From assembly GCF_015832195.1 (NCBI RefSeq), contig NC_052033.1:2480001-2544000 (forward strand): DNA of 64,000 nt. The letters are read 5' to 3'. Made by a program: the position numbers and the translations under genes. Shown here one piece after another: positions 10,935 to 21,335 of this stretch. How positions within the stretch are numbered: the stretch's first letter is position 1; each line of letters starts with the position of its first letter. The DNA is from Motacilla alba alba (Eukaryota > Chordata > Aves > Passeriformes > Motacillidae). A model generated the notes under the pieces. It saw only the letters and a program-made list of their open reading frames with translations, was not told the origin of the DNA and made no database searches.

Positions 10935-11440
10935 TGCAACTTTTTATTGAAACTTAAAATTTGGCAAAGATACAGTTCTTGGTCGCAGTCATGACAAAGC
11001 ACAGTCTCACCCAAACTAGACCAGATTTTAACTAATATTTGAAATCATTATTTGGTGATTGTGCACTGACTTATGTCATACAGAAAAGCAGAAGTCCCTG
11101 AAGGCTTTGCTGGGTGTGAGTACTTCCACAGCAAAAGAAACACATTTTCATGGAATCTGCAGTAATCCCATTGGTCATGCAGGCTTGGGAGAACGGAGAA
11201 GGATTTCTATCTTCATTTGGAGCAGCTTGTGGAGGACAAATCCAGGGGGGTGTGTGGACCTGGAAGTGTCTCCAAGGAGCTGGGCCTCCTTTGGTTTGTA
11301 TCCTGATGACTGAGCAAAGAATTACGGTAGCATAGATGATGTTCCAGAATGGAAATTTCAGCTTTCTTGCCACCTCCATCAGGGATTTCATGTGGGGTTT
11401 CCAACAATCTGCTGGATCACGTTGTATCTGATTTTTCAAG
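10935..11440 (-). other. Possible terminal exon or retrocopy-like segment, minus strand
   Basis: On the minus strand an open frame of 122 codons (11439 to 11071) is followed by about 125 bases and then an AATAAA signal at plus 10943-10948 (read as CAATAAAAAG on minus). This is the order expected of a last exon with a short 3' untranslated region. The predicted peptide has no domain I recognise. It is Pro/Gln-rich in the middle and has a Cys pair near its end. No poly-A tract is seen beyond the signal, which argues against a fresh retrocopy. AATAAA also arises often by chance. I do not call a gene. Confidence 0.25.
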
Positions 11441-12140
11441 GTACTAGATTATTGGCATTTCTCTAAATTAGAGGGGAAAGGAATGACTAGAACATGATGG
11501 GGAATAAAAGTTTCCAAACAGAAGAAGGAGGAACTCCCCAGGACTTTACGAAGTCAGCAGTAAACTCCAACTCCCACAAGACTCAGGAACCTGTGCGTGG
11601 TGTGATGCAGAGCCACAGGGGTTCGATCAGTGGGTGTTTGCTTTCTGTTAACTTAATTCCACAGGGAATTGCAGGGGCTGCCACAGCCCCTGTCCTCATC
11701 CTCACATCAGGAAGGGATGAAGGGCAACTGTCTGGTTTGTAATAAAACCCTCTTCAAGTGGAGTTAAAATCTCAACACTGCAGTGGGAGGGAGGGAGGAA
11801 CAAGCAGAGGAGGCTGCTGGTGCCCCTCAGCCCCTGCCCTGGGTGGGATACACAGTCCAGGAGGGCACCTGGGCCGTGGCTACCTCCATTTGGGGGCCAG
11901 AAGCCTCCACAGGCACCTCTCTGCCCTTGCCCGTGGCTGGGGGTAGCCCGTGGGCGCCGGCAGAACCCCTCATCCCGATGTTTTGCAGGGGCAAAGGTGG
12001 AGCAGGCAAAGGATGCTGAGCCCAGCGAGGATCCACACCGGGGTGGGGACACGTCACTTCTGCATGGGGAGGCGAGGCAGGGCCCTTCCAGCATCCCTTT
12101 CTTTAGCAGCTCGGTGCTGCGTTTTGTTCGGGGGTTTAAC
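11441..12140. other. Unique noncoding DNA
   Basis: No recognised gene. GC content rises toward the CpG-rich region. Frames on both strands between 11700 and 12094 overlap and look like chance. Confidence 0.5.
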
Positions 12141-12203
12141 TTTTTTTTTTTTCCTTTTCTTTTTTTTTTTTTTTTTTCCTCCTTTCTTTATTTTTTTTCC
12201 CTC
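12141..12203 (+). repeat. T-rich pyrimidine tract
   Basis: Runs of T broken by CC or C occupy nearly the whole interval, with a single A. This is simple low-complexity sequence immediately upstream of the CpG-rich block. Confidence 0.95.
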
Positions 12204-12204
12204 C

Positions 12205-12478
12205 GGTGTTCGTTAGCAGAAGTGACATTTCTGCGGACGGGCAGGCGATGACGGCAGCTAATGGCTCCCGGGCCCTCTCTCCGGTTTCCTTAGCAACTGC
12301 GGGAAGGGAAAACAGAACCTGTCAGATGGAAAATGTCAATTATAGCGGATGCGGAGGGGAGAGATGCTGCGAGCAGAGGAGGCGTGCGGCGGCGTGGGGA
12401 GCGGGGCCGCGGCGGGGAGGGGCTGCCCGGCAGCGCCCGGCCGGCAGCGGGGAGTGACAGCGCTCGGCAGGAGATGGG
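12205..12478. promoter_or_regulatory. Small CpG island, left part, with X-box-like site
   Basis: CpG dinucleotides are dense from about 12340 to 12478, unlike the CpG-poor surroundings. At 12284-12297 the sequence GTTTCCTTAGCAAC matches the RFX X-box consensus (GTNRCC-N2-RGYAAC) at all but one position. CpG clustering is a feature of promoters and of some conserved enhancers. No open frame or splice site that would mark a first exon was recognised. The 15-bp minisatellite begins immediately to the right. Confidence 0.45.
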
Positions 12479-13605
12479 CTGAGGGATGCGGGGCTGAGGG
12501 ATATAGGGCTGAGGGATGCAGGGCTGAAGGCTGAGAGATGCGGGGCTGAGGGATGTAGGGCTGAGGGATGCGGGGCTGAGGGATATAGGGCTGAGGGATG
12601 CAGGGCTGAAGGCTGAGAGATGCGGGGCTGAGGGATGTAGGGCTGAAGGCTGAGAGATGCAGGGCTGAGGGATGTAGGGCTGAGGGATGCGGGGCTGAGG
12701 GATGCAGGGCTGAGGGATGCAGGGCTGTGGGATGCAGGGCTGAGGGATGCAGGGCTGAAGGCTGAAGGATGCAGGGCTGAGGGATGCAGGGCTGAGGGAT
12801 GTACGATGCAGGGCTTTGGGATGCAGGGCTGAGGGCTGTGGTATACAGGGCTGAGGGATGTAGGATGCAGGGCTGAGGGATGTAGGATGCAGGGCTTTGG
12901 GATGCAGGGCTGTGGGATGCAGGGCTGTGGGATGCAGGGCTGAAGGCTGAAGGATGCAGGGCTGAGGGATGCAGGGCTGAGGGATGTACGATGCAGGGCT
13001 TTGGGATGCAGGGCTGAGGGCTGTGGTATACAGGGCTGAGGGATGTAGGATGCAGGGCTGAGGGATGTAGGATGCAGGGCTTTGGGATGCAGGGCTGTGG
13101 GATACAGGGCTGTGGGATACAGGGCTGTGGGATGCAGGGCTGAGGGCTGTGAGATACACGGCTTTAGGATGTAGGGCTGAGGGATGCAGGGCTGAGGGAT
13201 GCAGGGCTGTGGGATGCAGGGCTGTGGGATACAGGGCTGTGGGATGCAGGGCTGTGGGATACAGGGCTGAGGGATGCAGGGCTGAGGGCTGTGAGATACA
13301 CGGCTTTAGGATGTAGGGCTGAGGGATGCAGGGCTGAGGGCTGAAGGATGCAGGGCTGAGGGCTGTGGGATACAGGGCTTTGGGATGCAGGGCTGTGGGA
13401 TGCAAGGCTGTGGGATGCAGGGCTGAGGGCTGTGAGATACACGGCTTTAGGATGTAGGGCTGAGGGATGCAGGGCTGAAGGCTGAGAGATGCAGGGCTTT
13501 GGGATGCAGGGCTGTGGGATGTAGGGATGTAGGATGCACGGCTGAAGGATGCAGGGCTGTGTGATACAGGGCAGAGGGATTGCAGGACTGTTGGATGCAG
13601 GGCTG
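12474..13605 (+). repeat. 15-bp G-rich minisatellite with higher-order structure
   Basis: Imperfect copies of a 15-bp unit (AGGGCTGAGGGATGC) run for about 1.13 kb, roughly 75 units. Variants include GGGCTTTGGGATGC, GGGCTGTGGGATAC and shortened GCTGAAG units. Higher-order repetition is visible: a block starting at 12756 recurs almost unchanged at 12941 (period 185 bp), and blocks starting at 13141, 13283 and 13424 share the same variant string (periods 142 and 141 bp). Because the unit is a multiple of three, one minus-strand frame stays open for 371 codons, reading Ala-Leu-His-Pro-Ser/Thr repeats. That frame is a by-product of the repeat. Each unit carries two GGG tracts on plus. Confidence 0.97.
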
Positions 13606-14250
13606 CGCTGCTTCACCCCCGATTTTGTCAGACACAACCATCCCCGTGGCCCAGTGGCTGAGTGACCCCCCCCAGGCGGAGCAGGGAGCTCTGAGGTAGA
13701 GATGAAAGTAGCGGGAAGGATATAAATCAGATGAACTAATAAATAAATAAGAGGGAGGAATAAATAAAGGCACGGGCGAGCTACACCCGCATTCCGCCCG
13801 TGGCTCCTCAGCCCTCGTTGGATGCGGGGCGGATCAGCGCTGAAGGAGAAATCAGCTGCTAAAACGGCGGGGCAGGAGCCGCTGACGCAGTGTTAATATT
13901 CATCAAAGCGACTCGTCCCCGCGCTGCCAGCGAGACAAAAGCAGGCGGTGCCGCCAGCCTGGGCTGGGCAGCGCTGCCCGGGCTGGGGAAGGGGCTGCCA
14001 GAGGGATGTGGGTGCTCGCCCTGCTGCTGTCTGCCCAGCCCAGCTGGGGATGTGGCACGGCGCTGCGCTGCCGGCCAAAACAGCGGCAGGAGGCTGGAAG
14101 GATGCTGAGGCTAGGCTGGAATCCGGGCTCTCCTCTGCGGTGAACGCCGGGGTGGCACAAAGTCAGCCCAGCCCCATCCTCGCAGCACCACCAGCAGCGC
14201 CGGGAGCGTGAGCTTCAGCACATCCTTCTGCCTCAGGCACCTCCCAGCAG
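13606..14250. promoter_or_regulatory. CpG-rich segment, right of minisatellite
   Basis: CpG dinucleotides are again frequent from about 13765 to 14110, so the minisatellite appears to sit inside, or between, two CpG-rich pieces. No protein or RNA gene was recognised. A 72-codon plus frame (13890-14108) lacks any domain. The segment could be a CpG-island promoter for an unannotated transcript, or an unmethylated enhancer. Confidence 0.4.
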
Positions 14251-15901
14251 CGTTTGGGTGCTTTTTCTTCATGCAGCTTCCCGTCTCCACCTTGACGACT
14301 ACTCCAAAACACACCTGGTTTTTAAAGTGAAAGGGAAAAAGCCAAAGCAGCAGCGACCCCAGCATCTCTGCGGGATGCCTGGCGCTTCCAGCCAGCCCCT
14401 TGCACACCAGCAGCTCCTGCTGCAGCACTAAGTGCACCCTCAGGACGCCGGGGTTGTTGTTCGGTCACCTTGTGCTGACCCTGCCCGTTCAAAGCCTTCT
14501 TAGCAGGGAGAGTGCTAAATCAGCCTTTACTCTCCTCACTTAACCACCACCCAGGCCTCCTTGTCATGCTGTGACGGGGACTCGGACTCTCCTTGTCTTG
14601 ACTGACATTGATACCCTGCCGGGAGGGAGCCAGCCGGCGGCTCCTGCACCCTGAATGCTAAAGCAAGTGGAATAAAAAAGGAGAAGAGCTACCTGGGGAA
14701 AGCGGTCACCTGCGGCTCAGGAGCAATGCTTTCGCTCGCCTTGAGAAACAAATGCCTCACCTTGCTGGGCACTTAACCTGCTCCGTTTCTGAGATCTCCC
14801 TTTAACAGAGGGCACTTGCCCATCTCTGCAAAGCCCTGCAACACCCTAGGGTGAAAGGAAATACCAGACCCTGCTTAGTTTTCCTCATCCCTTCCCCTAA
14901 GTGATCTCTCTGAACAGAAAAAGCAGCAGGTGTGAGCACAAACCAGAGGCACCCCGAGCTGGTGCTCTCTTGTGTCTCAACTCTGAAACCCAAAAACCCT
15001 TCTGGACCCTGGTTTGCAGAGCTGACCCTCTTACCTTCCAAAGACCCAGCACCAAGGTCCATCATGTCCCTTCTCTGTCTCTGAGCCCAAAACCATTTCA
15101 GAGCAGATAATTTTTTAATGCTCATCATGACAAGGCAGTTTCACCTCTCTATTCCCTCTGTTCCTGTCTGTTTCCTGCACTTTCTAAGTGTTTAATTGCA
15201 ACAACAGGCTTCTGTAGGCTGAAATAATCACCCCACAAGAGCTGTCCAACTGAGGAGAGGGAGAATCTTTGCTGGAGCCGGGACAGCTCCGGGAGCTGTC
15301 ACTCAGGTTCACTTCTCCTGCGCTTTCCCTTCTCACGCTCATGGGTTATTTTTACATTTTCTCTTATGTAACCAGGTCAGGGTCTGCTCTGGTTTCCACT
15401 TTGTCTGAAGCCAAAGGGAAAAAACCCACTATGAATTCAAGTAATGGACTTCCAACTGATTGCTTTTCAAAGTGTCACCCCAGGTCTTTGCGTGGCACCT
15501 GGGTGGGAATAGCTCCGGCCTCTGGGGAGCCCTGGGGAATAACCAGCATGGTGTGAGCAGGGCAGCAAAAAACCTCCAAACTGAGTCCAAAACAGCTTTA
15601 ACCAGTTTCTAGTTACACTGTTCCTGTGTATGCTGGGTTTCTGACCCTGCTGTGCCTTCCCCAGAATCACCACGAAGCTCCCTGGGTGTGGTACAACCAC
15701 AGCTCTACCTCTGTCAGGCAGGGCACTGGGCACTGCTGGGTGTGCGCCCAGCACCTCTTCTGCCCCTCCCAGCACAGGATGCACCTGAAAATGCCATCCC
15801 ACACATCCCATATGGGAGCAGGGCTCAGAGCCCAGGCCAAAGGCATGTTTTCACTCCAAGGAAAGATTTCCCAGCCTGGCAAACCATGCCACAGCTTCCC
15901 A
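14251..15901. other. Unique noncoding DNA
   Basis: No gene or dispersed repeat was recognised. Open frames around 15467-15964 overlap on both strands without domains. Confidence 0.5.
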
Positions 15902-16313
15902 CAGTGGTATTACCGTGGGTCTTCTGGGCAGTTAGGACTTGGTGAAGGGAAGGAGAGATCTTGACTCCATTTCAGAAGGCTGGTTTATTATATGATGATA
16001 TATATTACATTAAAAAAACCCACACTATAACTATATTACAAAGAACAGAGAGAAAGATTCATCAGAAGGCGAGACAGGAATAGAAAGGAATGAATAACAA
16101 AGTTCTGTGACTCCCAGAGAGCCCGAGAGCTGCTGCCTCCTGGATTGGCCACCACATAGCAACATCCCACACTGACCAATCGAGAAAGCACCTGCTGCAT
16201 CCCACAGCAGCAGATCACAAATTGTTTACACTTGAAGCTGAGGCCCTTCAGCTTCTCAGGAGAAGAAACTCCTAGCAAAGGGATTTTCACAAAATATCAC
16301 AACCACACAGTGG
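15902..16313 (-). mobile_element. Solo LTR, family D, with 6-bp target duplication
   Basis: The LTR is 15908-16307 (400 bp), minus strand. A 6-bp direct repeat, CAGTGG, flanks it at 15902-15907 and 16308-16313. Read on minus it begins TGTGGTTGTGATATTTTG and carries an AATAAA signal at plus 15984-15989. The canonical terminal CA appears as TA (plus 15908-15909), a single transition. Two CCAAT-type boxes lie in the U3 half (plus near 16145 and 16176). The AATAAACCAGCCTTCTGA-type motif near its 3' end resembles that of the family F LTRs at 36-37 kb, so D and F are probably subfamilies of one lineage. Confidence 0.9.
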
Positions 16314-16380
16314 CATTTCCGAGAGACTTTCTTTGATAAACTTGGTGCTGTCGGTAAATCTTAAAGCAGCAATACTCATC

Positions 16381-16439
16381 CCATCCATCCATCCATCCAT
16401 CCATCCATCCATCCATCCATCCATCCATCCATCCATCCA
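16381..16439 (+). repeat. (CCAT)n microsatellite
   Basis: This is an unbroken tetranucleotide run of about 15 copies. The minus-strand reading of Met-Asp-Gly-Trp repeats is an artefact of it. Confidence 0.98.
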
Positions 16440-17180
16440 CCTTCTCTCCCCCATTTCTCCCTGAGCCAGTGGGGGACCCCTGGTGCTGCAGGGCTGTAAA
16501 TATCAATTGTTCTAACCCCGGTAGAGCCTAATAGGCTCAGCAATAGCTACTGAGGAAAGGGCCTGACCCCGCTCGTCAGCAGTCATGACATGGAACAGCT
16601 ATAGCATGTTCAGGGTATGCAAAAGGCTTAAATGCACATTTAATGGTTGTCAGGCAGCAGTTCCTATTAATATAAAGACAGTCACATCCCAGGGCTATGG
16701 AGAAAGAGCTGAAAAGCACGGAAGAAAAATGAATTTATTTCAATGGATGTTCGCATGATCAAGAAACGACTCAAACAGCTGAAGCTGCTCTGCTCCTGAC
16801 ATGCTGAGACATTGAAACTTGGATAATTAGTACAAAAGTTTCCTTGCCCATGTGACTCAGATCTTCAATTATTGACATTTGAGTTCATTATCATTTATGC
16901 ATTTTCTTTATTTGTGTTTTGCCCAGGAAAAAGCAGCGCAACTCAGGCAGATAATTTGTTGTTGCTTTGCATATCTGCTCTCCAGCATTAAATTTTTATA
17001 TCTCCTCCATCAAAACCAACTGAACTACCAGCCCTCTCAGCACCCTAATACCATAATACAAATAACTGCAACCTCCTCCCACAAAAGATTAACCCCTCAC
17101 TATGTCCATAACTCCCCCTTTCCCATAAATTTAAAATGAATAATCTGAAAATATTTACCACTATTTCAAGACTCGGTGAA
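16440..17180. other. Unique noncoding DNA, AT-rich
   Basis: No gene or repeat was recognised. The part from about 16500 to 16720 is repeat-free, with balanced composition of the kind seen in conserved noncoding elements, but nothing specific supports that. Confidence 0.45.
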
Positions 17181-17240
17181 GAAGAAATTTCCCTCATTCC
17201 ATTGAGCAAAGAAGAAATCTCCCTCATTCCATTGAGAAAA
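17181..17240 (+). repeat. 30-bp tandem duplication
   Basis: Two adjacent copies (17181-17210 and 17211-17240) differ at only a few positions. Each contains CCCTCATTCCATTGAG. Confidence 0.92.
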
Positions 17241-17867
17241 AACACAAATTTAAGGCAAAGCCAAAGCTGACTTAATTTTTCAGCTCTGAACTATTTTGTC
17301 AAGGAGTAGCAGTTTGTCCTCTCCTGTCAGGGTTAGGCCAGAGCTTTTGTAAAGCTTTGCCTCTCCTTGCAGGCTGTACAATGCTACTAATCTCAAAATT
17401 GATAAATTACAACCACGAAGGCAGAGCAAAACCCTTTGCACGGACACGAGAAATTATTTCCCTGTCACACGGAGTTTCCTTTCCCCCTCCTTTCTTTTTC
17501 TTTTGTGTTGTCATCTTCATTTGAACAACCTTCCCAAGACTTGAAAAGGTCAGTGCCCTCGTATTTGGGACACAGGATTAGAGGTGACGAGCTGTGTTGA
17601 AAGACATAATTGAGCCTGGGCAGCTCAGGAGATTTCAGCCTGCCCAGGGTTTGGGCAGCCCTGGCCCTTTGAAGGATCTAAAAGGTGTTCGTGGAGGGAA
17701 TGATGCTGGAATTTCAAAAAGCTGCAGGCGAGCTCAAAAGGTAATTAATAGAGACTAATTGGTCTCAAGGCCCTGGATAGTGGCTCTGTGTGCAGCCCTC
17801 AGTGCTGGCACTTCTCCTTTGTCCTGCCGAGGATCCTGCTCAGCTGCTGTGCTCAAGTGGCTGCAGG
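17241..17867. other. Unique noncoding DNA
   Basis: Nothing was recognised. It ends at the start of the 39-bp minisatellite. Confidence 0.5.
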
Positions 17868-18373
17868 GAGAGAACAGGCAGGGACAGGAGGGACAGGAGA
17901 GACAGACAGAGAACAGACAGGGACAGGAGGGACAGGAGAGACAGGCAGAGAACAGGCAGGGACAGGAGAGACAGGAGGGACAGACAGAGAACAGACAGGG
18001 ACAGGAGGGACAGGCAGAGAACAGGCAGGGACAGGCAGGGACAGACAGAGAACAGGCAGGGACAGGAGAGACAGGCAGAGAACAGGCAGGGACAGGAGAG
18101 ATAGGAGGGACAGGAGGGACAGGCAGAGATAGACATGGACACGACAGACAGGAGGGGATGACAGAGAACAGGCAGGGAACAGGCAGGGACAGGAGGGTCA
18201 GATATGCACAGGCAGAGAGCAAGCAGGGACATGCAAGGACTGGAAGGAACAGTCAGGGACAGGAGGGACAGACAGGGACAGGAAGGACAGATGTGGACAG
18301 GAGGGACAGGCAGAGAACAGGCAGGAACAGGCAAAGACAGGAGGGACAGGCAGGGACAGACAGGGACAAGCAG
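17868..18373 (+). repeat. 39-bp minisatellite built of GGGACAGGA sub-units
   Basis: The basic unit is about 39 bp: an AACAGGCA/AACAGACA block, one to three GGGACAGGA sub-units and a GAGACAGGCA block. Units lose or gain sub-units, especially after 18100. The 39-bp length is in frame, so a plus-strand frame stays open and reads a 13-residue Gln/Arg/Glu/Gly repeat (ENRQGQEGQERQT) for much of 17759-18469. The same array keeps a minus frame open as a Pro/Cys/Leu/Ser repeat. Both are repeat artefacts rather than genes. Confidence 0.95.
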
Positions 18374-18685
18374 GTGCTGTCACTGCAGCTGGTGCTGGTG
18401 ACAAAAGGCTGGAAGTCTACATGGGTGCCCAGTGGGGAGCCTCTGCTCTCAGTCAAAATGCAATGCTGATGCAAAACATCCCCAACCCCGTTTGACCAGG
18501 AATGTCCTGATCAGATCCACCAGCACCCCTGGATGAGCTGGTGGCCCCAGCTGGAGCTCCCCAGTGCCTGGCTCTGCCAGCAGGAGGTACAGCCTCTCTT
18601 TGCTTTTCACTGAGTGCAGGAACAGTTTTTTAAAGGTCTGTTAGGAATTAATTTGGCTGATTTCAATGTTAATGGCACATTTTTG
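18374..18685. other. Unique noncoding DNA
   Basis: A short spacer between the minisatellite and the CR1 tail. Nothing was recognised. Confidence 0.5.
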
Positions 18686-18823
18686 TCCCTGGAAGTGTTC
18701 AAGGCTGGGTCGAACAGGGCTTGGAGCAACCTGGTCCAGTGAAAGGCGTCCCTGCCCATGGCAGGTGGAGTTGGAAGTGGATGGGCTTTAAAATCCCTTC
18801 CATCCTGAAACATTCTATGATTC
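18686..18823 (+). mobile_element. CR1 LINE 3' tail
   Basis: In order it contains TCCCTGGAAGTGTTCAAGGC, GAGCAACCTGGTCCAGTG, GTCCCTGCCCATGGCAGG, TTTAAAATCCCTTCCATCC and a terminal ATTCTATGATTCC. This is the standard order of the 3' untranslated region of avian CR1. It is truncated at its 5' end. Confidence 0.95.
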
Positions 18824-19688
18824 CAGTGCTGAAAAGTGGACACATTGCATTCCCCACATCAATATTGCCCTTGTCCCAGTATTTCTGCTGTGTTAAGGTC
18901 CATTTCTGGCAGGAGCAGGCAGGGATCCTGACCAGGGCAGCATCTCCCAGCTGTGCTCTGCAAGCTCTTAAAAGGCAACCCAAGACAAAACTGTGAAGAA
19001 CAAACAGAGGTTCACAACCCAGGTTTGGCCTTTCTCATGCTTGAGGCTCAGGAGCAAAGAAAGTGAAGGGAAACCACGACAACAAAGCAGTGCTGTGATT
19101 TAGCCTGACATTCATTTCAGCAGAGGAAAATCCTTGCAGCAGCACAGCTCAAGCTGACTGACAGCAGGGGGTTTGTTGGATGGGCATTAGGTGAAGGAAG
19201 ATGGGAAGCATCAACCTCCAAAATTCAGTTTTTAAAGTCTCTGAGAGCAAAGTAGCAGCTGACTTCAGTGGAAGAAGATCACAAAAAAGATCCATTATTT
19301 CCTTTTACACTCCACAGTCAGTGGGTCCTGCTCATCAGCTGAATGTGGGAAGAGGGAAAGGAAGAAAAGGAGTTTTCCATGTGTGGCTGAAGCTGCCCCT
19401 TCCCTCACTCAACCCATCAGCAGAGAAGAACCTGAGACATTGAGCACAGCCTGAGGAATGCACCCCCTGAAAACAGACCATACAATTGGGTACATTTCCC
19501 TTCATTTTTTTAATTATCCCTTTTTCCACAGTGCCCAGCCCTCCCTCCTTTCTCATCACACTCTTCACTACACACTGTCTACTTAGCAGAATAAATGGCT
19601 GTGCTGCCAGCCCAGGGCTGCTCGCCTTGCTAATGGGCTCTCCTTGCACACGGCAGCCACGGGGTTAAACAGATCCTGGCAGCTCCAG
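18824..19688. other. Unique noncoding DNA
   Basis: No gene or repeat was recognised. Confidence 0.5.
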
Positions 19689-20146
19689 TGATGCCTCAGG
19701 TTTTGGCTTTTCTATTTTTCAGGTTCTCTGCTGCTTTAGTGTGTGGGTCTGAGCTTCACATGAGGGGATGGTGAGCTCTGTTCACAGAGCAGGGAGACAA
19801 AACAATTCCTGCTCCAGCTGGGCACCAAGGACAAATGATCCAAAGCTCAGCCCAGGAGCACAAACAGCGTGGGCTGAGGAGAGAAAAACAAGCAGGATGG
19901 GAGTGCCTGGGCTAAAGCTGGAACTGGACAATGAACTGCAAGGTGCAAATGGAGCAGAACTGATCCAAGGGAGAGACCCCGGGAGCGCTCGTGCATTTTG
20001 GGACCATTTGGGTTCATCTTGGGTGCAGCCCTGGCTGGGCTCTTGTGCTGCCCAAGGTGGATCCATGGAGGAGATGCTTTGAATAAATCCCTGCTTTATT
20101 CTTTAGCTCTGTCCAGCCTCTGCTCCAGCTCAGCCTTCTCAAGGCA
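19689..20146 (+). mobile_element. Family C LTR, copy 2
   Basis: This 458-bp element matches 6948-7405 in the opposite orientation, about 95% or better by eye and equal in length. It starts TGATGCCTCAGG, ends CTCAAGGCA and carries AATAAA at 20082-20087. Flanks CTCCAG and CCTCAC do not form a clear target duplication. The shared 104-codon frame (19768-20082) is carried by the LTR itself and shows no retroviral domain. Confidence 0.88.
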
Positions 20147-21335
20147 CCTCACCAGGAGCTGAGCCCAGCAAAGACTGGGTACAGGCAGGCAGCAAGGATG
20201 TCTCCAGCCTGGACAGATTTTATGGCAGTGACTTTGGGCCCCCCACAGGGTACTTGAAGGGCCAAAGCATCTCCTGGTGGTGTTTGGCCTCTGAATTCTC
20301 ACCCTTGCAACAAAACAGGACCACAAACACTCCTTTTATGTCTTACATTTCTTACCACTGAGGAAAACACTAGGTTGAAGAGCTCCTGAAACCATGGCCA
20401 CTGCCAGAGCTGCTGCATGTCCATGGCTACCTGCGATGGGAAAGAGACCTCTCTGTGGCTGGAAAACCAGGGAAAAGCAGGGAGTTTCCCCAGATGCAGC
20501 AGCTGTGAGTGGGACACAGCTGGGTGCAGGGCAAATCTCGAGGTCTGCCTGGGGCTCTGGTGCCTGCAAGCTGTGCCCCAGTACCTGCTCCTGCTCTGCA
20601 CCCAGACTGTGGGAGAAAGAGCCCTCAGCAGCCTCTGGGTGCACACATCTGTCCAGCCTGAGCCAGGGAGGCTGTGAGAGCTGGGCAAAATTAAAACCCA
20701 GGATCTGTGGAGAGTGTTTCTAGGTTATATCTATAATGATGACCATGTGCCCCCTCCACTGAGCACTCACTCCCCGTCCATTCCAGGGATTAGGCTTTCC
20801 TACCCATCCCTGTGTCACCACATTTCCTCACAAAGCACAATTGCTTATTGTAATGCTGCCATTTGATTTTTATTTTTATTTTTCTATGGCTGCAACATAG
20901 ATTTTCTGGAAGCCAGCCTACCCTAGTGTGTCTGTTGGAATGACAGTTTTGGGAAGCCGTGTCTGATAGCAAGGATGCTGTCAGAGGGCTGGAAAGGGGG
21001 GTGTCCTCTTCCCAACCCTGGCACTGCCCAGCTGGGTGACCCTGGGCAGAGCCCTGCTGCCTCCCATATCACCTGCAAGGCAAGAGTGATGAGCTCTGAG
21101 AGTGTGCAGTGAGGCTTAATTAAAGTGGGAAAGCACTTCAAGCTCCTCAGCACAAGCAGTTTTAAATAAAACCCACGATAATAACAGGCTGGTCACAGCG
21201 TGAAGGAGTCTGGAGGAGGGACAGTGACACACAGCAGAGGCAAGGTGGATTAAAGAGCTCCCACATCCCAGCCTGGCTTCACCACGGATCTATCTCTAGG
21301 TGAGACCTGAGCTCCTGATGTTGCTGGGAAAAACT
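20147..21335. other. Unique noncoding DNA
   Basis: No gene or repeat was recognised. Frames on both strands between 20299 and 20723 overlap and lack domains. Confidence 0.5.

Noticed and set aside
11071..11439. Calling a protein-coding gene on the minus strand
   Set aside because: No domain, no splice evidence, and a single AATAAA is weak; kept only as a low-confidence observation.
12290..13405. 371-codon minus-strand frame with Ala-Leu-His-Pro-Ser repeats
   Set aside because: Frame is open only because the 15-bp minisatellite unit is a multiple of three; there is no non-repetitive coding sequence around it.
17759..18469. 236-codon Gln/Arg-rich frame
   Set aside because: Translation of the 39-bp minisatellite with chance open flanks.
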